Shown piece after piece: positions 57,311 to 64,000 of a stretch of 64,000 nucleotides of DNA. Within the stretch, counting starts at the first letter, position 1. Every line of letters begins with the position of its first letter. The DNA comes from Lasiosphaeris hirsuta (Eukaryota; Ascomycota; Sordariomycetes; Sordariales; Lasiosphaeriaceae), in the NCBI GenBank assembly GCA_030549175.1, contig JAUKUA010000003.1, positions 1,984,001-2,048,000 on the forward strand, given 5' to 3'. The notes beneath the pieces are model-generated. The model saw only the letters and a program-made list of their open reading frames with translations. It had not been told where the DNA came from and made no database searches. Both the position numbers and the translations under genes were made by a program.

Positions 57311-60300
57311 TCACCCCTGCCTCCTAAAGAGTCTCTTCGTCGCCCCAACCTTTCCCATCTCGCCAAACTTGCCCTCCATCAGCCCCGCCGCCGACGCCGC
57401 CGCCGACTCAGAGACCTTGCGCTCTCCGCTGGCGATACGCACCTTCTCCTTGACGCTTTCAACCCACGCCTTACTTTCTTCGCTCATCTCGATCTGCTTG
57501 GCGCGCGGGCCTGCCATCCCGAGCGAGCTGTCTTCCTCGGTCCAGCTAAGACGCGAGCTCGACCGCGACCGCGTCGACCCACCTGAGTTGGACGTATTAT
57601 CCGGCTTGATGGTTGACGCTAGTGGTGTTCTGGGCTGCGACCCTGCTGTCGATAGTGGTAGCGTTGGTGGTGCTGCGAGCTCCTCGGTCTTGCTCGGACT
57701 CGTGACCGTTGCTGCGGCGGCACCTGCGCCCGTGACACCCGCACTCTTCCTACTCTTGCGAATGTTTAGGGGAGTCATGGGGGAATACGAGTCCTGAGCT
57801 GACGCCGGGCGCGTGGGTGGGGTCGACGCCGCGCGGTTTGTTACCACGCGGGGTAGATCCTTGATCTCGACCTTGCCTTCGACGCCGGACCGGCGACCGT
57901 GATGGCTGGCATATTCTTTTAGATACTCGCCAAGATCGGCCCACCCGCCGCCGACGCGTACCATGACACGCTCGCCATGCTCGCCTACACACCGGATGAA
58001 GAGCTTGATGGGAGCCTCGCCGTTCGATCTCGAGAGGTGGTAGAGTTTGATCTCTTGATTGCCTCGCTGGTGACGCGTTCGATTGTTGCGTGTGAATGCC
58101 GGCGCAAGTGTGAATGACGGGGTTCCAGCGCGCGACGAATTGGAGACTGTGGATAGACTGGAGTGACTGCGTGGGTTAGGGTCGTGCTTGGCCGTTTTTC
58201 GTGTCGGCATGGTGAAGTCGGGCGGATTGAGGTTAATCGAAGAGGGCTCCGAGGTAAGCCGGATCTTAGCCGGTACCGACTCAAGGATCTCACTAATTTG
58301 TTGTTGAAGCTGGTCGTCGGCACTGGTACCGATTATACTCATCTTACCGGGACTTCCGATATCTCGATGCAAGTCGTCGTCTCTCATGCGGGAAGATTTC
58401 AGGGGAGTTCTTGGAGAGCTCTCGTCATCAGGTATCTCTGCCACCGTGGGCATGTCGTTAAAGCTCACGGAAAGCGACCTGGTGCTCGACCTGAATTGTT
58501 GTGGAGAGTTTCCAGGGCTGAGGTCATCACTCTGAATTGCTTCCATGTCCATGTCCCTCAGACGGGGACGCTCCGGAGTCCCATGTTCAAATTGGTCGCT
58601 GGAGAAGTCCATGAACCCGCTCTGTGATCCATGAACTACGGTTGACGGATTCGAAACATCGCTATCTCGTCTTGGGCGGGGTAGTGTGGGAAGCTCGGGC
58701 TGAGGTACTTCCACGTCCAACATGTCCTCGAAGTCGAAATCCAAATCAGGTCGGTATGGTTGAGGGTTGGTACGCCCGGCTCTTCCCTGGTGGTTCTGGG
58801 CGCTCTCTGACAAGCTTGGTAACTCATCATCCCCGCCATTGATGCCGGCAAAGCTAGCCACATTCAACTGGCCCCGATCCGCCTGTGGCCCATCGAAGGC
58901 ATCGAGAATGTGTTCTTCGTCTGCCTCTTTGAGCCCTTCATCTACTAGGCGGTCAATGTGGTCATCCAGTTCCGGCTGAAAGCGATCGTACTGGCTGCTG
59001 TTGTAAGGCAGGCCTTGATCTTCCGATGGGAGGTGAACCTTGATCGTTGGCGGGTAATCGTCTTTGGGTCTGAATGACGTATCGACTGTTGTCGCTGTTT
59101 CGGATACTACAATAGAACTCTGCGACAAATCTTCATCAAAAGACCGGGACTCCAATTCGGGCGAGCTCTCCTCCGTTACTGGGGGGGATACAGTGTCCCG
59201 TTCTGTTGTTATTTTTGCTGGTGCAAGGGGCTTGTAGTTGTCCCTCGCGGATATCGTGGGACTACTTTGGAGGGTAGAGTGCCTGGCTGGTTCCTGTTGC
59301 TTTTCTGCTTTGGGTCGAATCAGGGCAGACGGGGCGGGCATCGACTGTCGCATAATCCTGGCCCAGTCGGCTTCCCTGATCTTCCGCTCGCAGGCAACGG
59401 TCCATTCGCCGTATCCTCGCTCCAGAACGTCAATTCGGTCGATCCAATGCTCGGGGAGTGTATCCTCCCATCCTTCGAGCATGTCCAGCATGGCGTCTAA
59501 ATCCCGCCCAGCTTTGGAAACCTTTCGTTCCAGAATCGACTTCATTACCTCAAACTCTTTACGAGACAAGGTAGACGGCCCGACGGCGGTCATGCCATCC
59601 GAGGAGGCACCGTTGCGAGTGACCTTGGAGCTTGAATCGAGTGCGTTCCACCCGGACTGGAGGGCAATTTCTCCATCAGCCAGAGAGGTCAGAAAGATGG
59701 GGATCTTCCGAAGGACAAGCAAGCGGAGGCTCCAAGCATTCATCAGTCTCGTGAGCCTAGATATATTTGGCAATGCTTGCAAGATGGTGGCCGTGATCAG
59801 AGCGGTCATGTCATCCATTCTAGCATAAGCCGAAAGCGAGGACGTCACAGAACGGCCAGAGTCCATCATTGGGGAGCCAGGTCTCGATAAGGGCATGATG
59901 TGGTTGTGTAAGACCTGGCTCTTGATCTCTTCGACATCAAGATCTTCCATACTTTTAGAGATGTCATCGACCCGCCTCTCGTACCTCGCAACATCCGTTG
60001 CCAACAAACTCCCATAGTATAGCTTATCGGCGGAGGATATTCGGCTCTCTTCGGGCAGGTTGGGGCTCGACAAGGTGCCGTCGGAGCGGGAGAGCCTCTT
60101 CCTCTTGGCGTCGGGCATCTCGAAGCCAGCCGAGCCGCCGCGAGAGGGCCAGGGCCAGGCCGAGAGCTCGTCGAGCCATTCCTCTATGCTCTTGGATGCA
60201 ATGGCGGCCTTCATGGCAAAGGCCTGTTCGGCAGGAGTGGCAACATCCATGCACGCCTTCAATTCTCCCGCGGGATTCCGCAACGCCTCCACGGCGGTCC

Positions 60301-60424
60301 GGGGCGTCAGATTGGAGAGCAGGTCGTCGGTACCGCGCTGACGGGTCGGCGAGTCGGAGGCTGGCCGAGGCTGGCGGCCGCGCGGCGCAAGGTGCGCGTA
60401 GGACATGGTCGATAACTCGTCCAT
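57311..60424 (-). CDS. GAS2/GAR-domain cytoskeletal-type protein
   Basis: Single exon, 1037 residues from ATG 60424. The N-terminal 300 residues are helical (ISRLTRLMNAWSLRLLVLRKIPIFL region). A long Ser/Pro-rich disordered centre follows, and then a basic GAR-like domain at about 790-870: KLYHLSRSNGEAPIKLFIRC, then RVMVRVGGGWADLGEYLKEY. The VGGGW-x-L-x-EYL pattern is the Gas2-related (microtubule-binding) fold. Animal GAS2 proteins pair it with a calponin-homology actin domain, which I do not see. The C-terminus is again Ser/Thr-rich. A role in microtubule organisation or nuclear migration is plausible but inferred. Confidence 0.78.
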   Translation of the reverse strand: MDELSTMSYAHLAPRGRQPRPASDSPTRQRGTDDLLSNLTPRTAVEALRNPAGELKACMDVATPAEQAFAMKAAIASKSIEEWLDELSAWPWPSRGGSAGFEMPDAKRKRLSRSDGTLSSPNLPEESRISSADKLYYGSLLATDVARYERRVDDISKSMEDLDVEEIKSQVLHNHIMPLSRPGSPMMDSGRSVTSSLSAYARMDDMTALITATILQALPNISRLTRLMNAWSLRLLVLRKIPIFLTSLADGEIALQSGWNALDSSSKVTRNGASSDGMTAVGPSTLSRKEFEVMKSILERKVSKAGRDLDAMLDMLEGWEDTLPEHWIDRIDVLERGYGEWTVACERKIREADWARIMRQSMPAPSALIRPKAEKQQEPARHSTLQSSPTISARDNYKPLAPAKITTERDTVSPPVTEESSPELESRSFDEDLSQSSIVVSETATTVDTSFRPKDDYPPTIKVHLPSEDQGLPYNSSQYDRFQPELDDHIDRLVDEGLKEADEEHILDAFDGPQADRGQLNVASFAGINGGDDELPSLSESAQNHQGRAGRTNPQPYRPDLDFDFEDMLDVEVPQPELPTLPRPRRDSDVSNPSTVVHGSQSGFMDFSSDQFEHGTPERPRLRDMDMEAIQSDDLSPGNSPQQFRSSTRSLSVSFNDMPTVAEIPDDESSPRTPLKSSRMRDDDLHRDIGSPGKMSIIGTSADDQLQQQISEILESVPAKIRLTSEPSSINLNPPDFTMPTRKTAKHDPNPRSHSSLSTVSNSSRAGTPSFTLAPAFTRNNRTRHQRGNQEIKLYHLSRSNGEAPIKLFIRCVGEHGERVMVRVGGGWADLGEYLKEYASHHGRRSGVEGKVEIKDLPRVVTNRAASTPPTRPASAQDSYSPMTPLNIRKSRKSAGVTGAGAAAATVTSPSKTEELAAPPTLPLSTAGSQPRTPLASTIKPDNTSNSGGSTRSRSSSRLSWTEEDSSLGMAGPRAKQIEMSEESKAWVESVKEKVRIASGERKVSESAAASAAGLMEGKFGEMGKVGATKRLFRRQG

Positions 60425-61934
60425 GCCGGGATGAAGTACTGCTGCGTTGGTTAATAGTCGAGGGGTTCGAGGAGACGGGCGGTGCGCGACATTCTGCCCT
60501 TCCTATGAGCCCGACGCGACGGCGGAGAAGGTGTGCTGGACGGCCATAGCAATGACGACGGTGTGAGTTGGCTGGTCCGGTAGAGGAGAGCTTGTGATTC
60601 GCCCGGTGTGTGCATCCGCCCTCTAGCAAGTCCGTGTTGCTTCGTTTGGTTCCCCACCTATGAGCTGTCCCTGCGGCGGCTTCTGCTCTTGCTTCGCTTG
60701 CTGGCTCTGGTTCGTATAGGTTGGTCGGAGTTCTCGCTGGCAGCAGACCCGGGGGGGGAGAACGACCAAAGGATTTGGGGGTTCCGCGGGTATTGGTAGC
60801 TGCCGGTAAAGAAAGACAAAGGTTGAGGCAGGGTTGGAGGCGTCGAGAGGCTTGCACGCTTGCAGGCGGGCGGATGTGGTTTGTCAAGGAAAGTGTGTGG
60901 CCAAAACCTAAAAGGCAGCAAGCAAAAAGAAGGACGGACGCAAGGTGAAACCGCGAGAAAGTGCGGGTAAAAAGAGAGTTGACGACAAAAGTCCTTGGTT
61001 GCTTCAATGCACAAGGAAGCAAGCGCGGCGACAAGGCCCAGACTGGATTAAATTTGGCAGCAAATTGGCAGACAGACACAGCGAGCAACGCAACCCTCAC
61101 TCACACTCAAAGAATTGGGATCTGGAGATTGGATTTCGGGTGCCGACTTATTGAACGCCCATCCGAACCAGCACCAAATTGGCCTGCGCCAGGCCTTGGC
61201 ATGACAGCTCTCTCTGTGCGTTTGCAAGGAACTGCAGCGAATTTGCAGGGAAAGGCCTCGCACAGACCAGGTACCAGCCGTGGGGCTCCCTAACAGCTTT
61301 GATGAGCCGCCCGTATCTTTTTGGTTGGTCACTGAATTTGTGTGTTAGGCACCCGACATGGGCTTGACAAGGGTGAGCTCCCACCCACGGCGGGGGCGGA
61401 GGATCTTCAAGCCACCCGATTGCCTCTTGCGGCTTGGAGGCACTGGAGCAACCACTGATGGCATCTGATCAGATAAGACCCGGATAGCGTTGAATCGCCA
61501 GTAACCAGAAAATTTACTGGTATGGCTCTCGGCTCTCGGGTACGAATTACACGAAGCTCTACTACTTATTCACTGAAGCACCACGCAATTGACCGTAGAG
61601 GTTTGGGTTTGTTTACTAGTTGCCTCGTGATTGCGTTACGCTTTTCCCCTGAGGATTAATTATGTAAGGTGGCCCCCTCAGAGTACTACTATGTAGTTGC
61701 AATACCGGTATTCTACCACTCCATGTATGTTCTAGTCTCTTGTCCCATTGGTTCCCCTCCAGTCATCAAGTCATCGTCCTCTTCCCGCCGCAACGCCGCC
61801 CGCAAGTACAAAACGACACAACCTCTCGGCCCCTTACCAGCCCTCACCCCACATACAAACCCCAACCAAACTTTCCATCAAATGAGCTAAGCTAACTACG
61901 CCGCGGGCCCTGCCGAGGAAAGCTCAAGAAATTG
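60425..61934. other. intergenic
   Basis: About 1.5 kb of promoter for the GAS2-domain gene and 3' flank of the transcription-factor gene. One long out-of-phase open frame (60024-61100, minus) was considered and rejected. Confidence 0.55.
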
Positions 61935-64000
61935 TCAAGTCCGCGAATCCATTTTCCTGCGGTGCAGTTCAAACGAGCCATTGGGATCTGAAGACTGCAT
62001 GGACAACGTCTGTGTCCAGTCCATTCCACTGGTGCTATTGCCAGACTTGGCACCTCCAAACATATCCACAAAGCTTCCATCAGAATTGTTGACGCCTTCG
62101 GCCGGGAACTGGAGGTATTGGCCCCAGTCTTCACTTTGGCAATCAATGCCATCAGTCTGCTGGCCTTTCATCGGGGACCCCGCAACGGCCGAGCTCGAGG
62201 CAGATTGTGGCAGCGAGTTGCAGTGGCTCACGGCTTCGGACACCGTCCCTAGCAAAGTGTTGTGATACAAGCCGGACTTGGCCGAGTCCGCGAATTCCGA
62301 CTGATCAGCTGGCGGCGTCGACGGTGCGAGGTTGATACCCGGACCCAGGACCTTGTCCAGTTTCTCAAAGTCGGTGTCTTGGTAGACACCACTGTCTTGC
62401 TGGGGGACGTATTGCTCGCTCGTCAATGCTTGCTCCGCCCTTTTGACGGCTGACTCCAAGAATTCGATGGCAAATCCAGCGGCGGCATAGTTTTCCCGAA
62501 GTGTACTCAAGGCCTGGATGCCAATGAAATAATTCCTTGCCGCATTTTCTTGGACATCGGGATAGGCACTTGCCAGATCGAGCAAGTGGATCAGCACCGC
62601 GGGCAAAATGACGGTGACGCCAGTTGTTGGCAAGTACTTGGTCACTCTGTGAACTTGCAGCTCGTTGATCAGCTCGGAAAGTCGGTGAGCGGCCGCTCGT
62701 ACACAATTCTGTGATCTCTTGTGAATTTGCAGCAATTCGGGCGACAGATTCGCATTCTTACATGGGGCCACGTTCCACAGGGGCCGGTGCAGAGCCGACC
62801 GGGTCGTATAGTACACCATGTGGAGAAGACGTTGTTGCACAAACAACGTCTTGTTCGCCTCGTTGATGTTTTGCTGGTTTATTTCTTCCAGTCTGCAACA
62901 GGTCGGCAGGTTCTGCATCCATTGGACCAGCTCTTGGTCAATGGCTTGCACGCTCTTGATACTGGCATTGTCCAAGCTCTTGTTTGGAAACAACATCATC
63001 TGGCTCTTGGCGGGGCCAGGCCGGACAGTATGAGAGCCGAGGATAGAATACTGCGTTTTCAACATGTGGCTGATACAAATGCAGAGTTTCGCTTTTTCGA
63101 TGCACATGGTGGCGAGCAGTTGTTGCATCCCCACATTTCGTGTCACCGCACAGTCAGGTCCCAGCAGCTCGTTGTCGTCTGGCAGGGGCTGAATGTCGAA
63201 GTCGGCCATTGTTAGCATCGACACATCATAGTCTTCTTCCTTGATGCGGGTCGGCCGCCGCATCCCAAGCGCGATCATGCGGTCTCGCATGAAGCAAGAC
63301 CACCAAATACGTTTCCAGAGCTTCTTCTTCTTCTCTGGCACATCCATATCGGCGGGATCCCGGTACAAACCTATGGTGAAGACCATAGAGATGGCAATTC
63401 CCATCCAATGCCAGGTGTCTTTGTGGTCTTCGGGGGTTTCATACCAATACGTCATGAGCAGCAATGCTTGGACCAGCGGAATCCGACCTGACTCAAATTC
63501 CAGCTCATAGAGCACCTTGTTTCAGTCAGCGGACGTCCTCATACCGATGAAATCCCCAGAGTCTGCGAATGGACTTGCCTTGGCTTTCAAGAAGAGAGCT
63601 TTGCGCGCAATTTTTCGACTCCCGAAGCCAGCCTCCCTGAGATACCTCTCATCTACGAAGGAAGAAGCCGCAAACATGACGGCTTGGTATAGGAGCAAGC
63701 TGACTCTCCCGGAAGCACCGCTCCTGTCGTTGATGGCATTCAAGAAGTCGTTTAGCTCCAACAATGGCATGTACGGATTGACGAATTCAACATAGGATCG
63801 AAGGAGAGCGCTCTGCAACTGCTCCCCGGGGAGATCCAGAGCGTACTTCCGCAACAGAATGTCGGTATAATCCGTGTCGAAGCTTGATGAGGGATCTTGT
63901 ATGAAAGGGGGTAAAATTGACCTCAGACGCTGGCGGGCATCAGGGAGAGGGTTGGGAAACAAGCTGGGCGTTGGCTGGTTTTCTCCCATCATGGCAATAT
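61935..64000 (-). CDS. Fungal-specific transcription factor, cutinase regulator-like (5' part missing)
   Basis: Minus strand, exons >64000-63579 and 63515-61935; the N-terminal DNA-binding domain lies beyond the window edge. The visible part has the PF04082 fungal transcription-factor middle domain: YVEFVNPYMPLLELNDF, ARKALFLKAKVLYELEFESG, then ALLLMTYWYETPEDHKDTWHW and RRIWWSCFMRDR-like RIWWSCFMRDRMIALGMRRP. This resembles CTF1-beta type Zn2Cys6 regulators of cutinase and lipid genes. The intron has a GC donor (AAG|GCAAGT) and an AAG acceptor; a GT at about 63541 would produce a stop. The ATG at 63992 is unlikely to be the true start. C-terminus SSDPNGSFELHRRKMDSRT. Confidence 0.88.

Noticed and set aside
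60024..61100. 358-codon open frame on the minus strand overlapping the start of the GAS2-domain gene.
   Set aside because: It lies in a different phase from a well-supported gene, has no family motif, and is explained by the GC-rich leader and coding bias.
63522..63992. Treating 63992 ATG as the start of the transcription factor.
   Set aside because: The frame is open to the window edge and the Zn2Cys6 domain expected for the family is missing, so the gene continues outside.

Overview
The window is nuclear DNA from a filamentous ascomycete (Pezizomycotina, most likely a Sordariomycete). Genes are separated by 0.05-3 kb, many carry short introns (about 50-150 nt, GT-AG with CTAAC/CTGAC-like branch sites), and the products are typically fungal: ERG4, SepH/Cdc7 of the septation initiation network, a DUF676 lipase and a Zn2Cys6-type regulator. 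I see no operons, CRISPR arrays, rRNA, tRNA genes or intact transposons. All splice structures were read by eye from frame, splice signals and remembered family patterns.

Layout. 1-9 kb: a Cys/His repeat protein (+), a ROG1-like lipase (+), an endonuclease III homologue with an unusual Lys/Glu tail (+) and a 72-residue AN1 zinc-finger protein (-). 9-12 kb is a gene-poor gap with a poly-A/TAA tract. 12-20 kb: glutathione-dependent formaldehyde dehydrogenase (-), a DUF952 protein (+) and a probable Nup85 (-). 20.9-26.8 kb: an alpha/beta hydrolase (+), a DUF218-like protein (-), dihydrofolate synthetase (-) and an unrecognised acidic protein (+). 28.8-34.2 kb: the 12-exon SepH kinase (+), with in-frame open sequence beyond its stop codon. 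35.9-43.8 kb: a four-helix membrane protein (+), ERG4 sterol reductase (+), V-ATPase proteolipid c (-) and Snu13 (+). 44.4-49 kb: a SAC-domain/hSac2-like phosphoinositide phosphatase (+) and a Bmt6-like 25S rRNA methyltransferase (-). 50.1-55 kb: transketolase (+) and a coiled-coil protein (+). 55.3-64 kb: an HNH-like protein with a changed core motif (-), a GAS2/GAR-domain protein (-) and the C-terminal part of a cutinase-type transcription factor (-) running off the right edge.

The genes are mostly independent housekeeping functions: base-excision repair, formaldehyde detoxification, nuclear pore, folate, septation, ergosterol, vacuolar acidification, snoRNP/spliceosome, phosphoinositide turnover, rRNA modification and the pentose phosphate pathway. 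No multi-gene system is evident. The most unusual observations are fifteen [VI]KxE (SUMO-consensus-like) motifs in the Nth1 tail, a 29-residue-period CCCH repeat protein, an in-frame extension after the SepH stop, and four copies of a near-perfect palindrome between 36.9 and 38.6 kb in front of ERG4.
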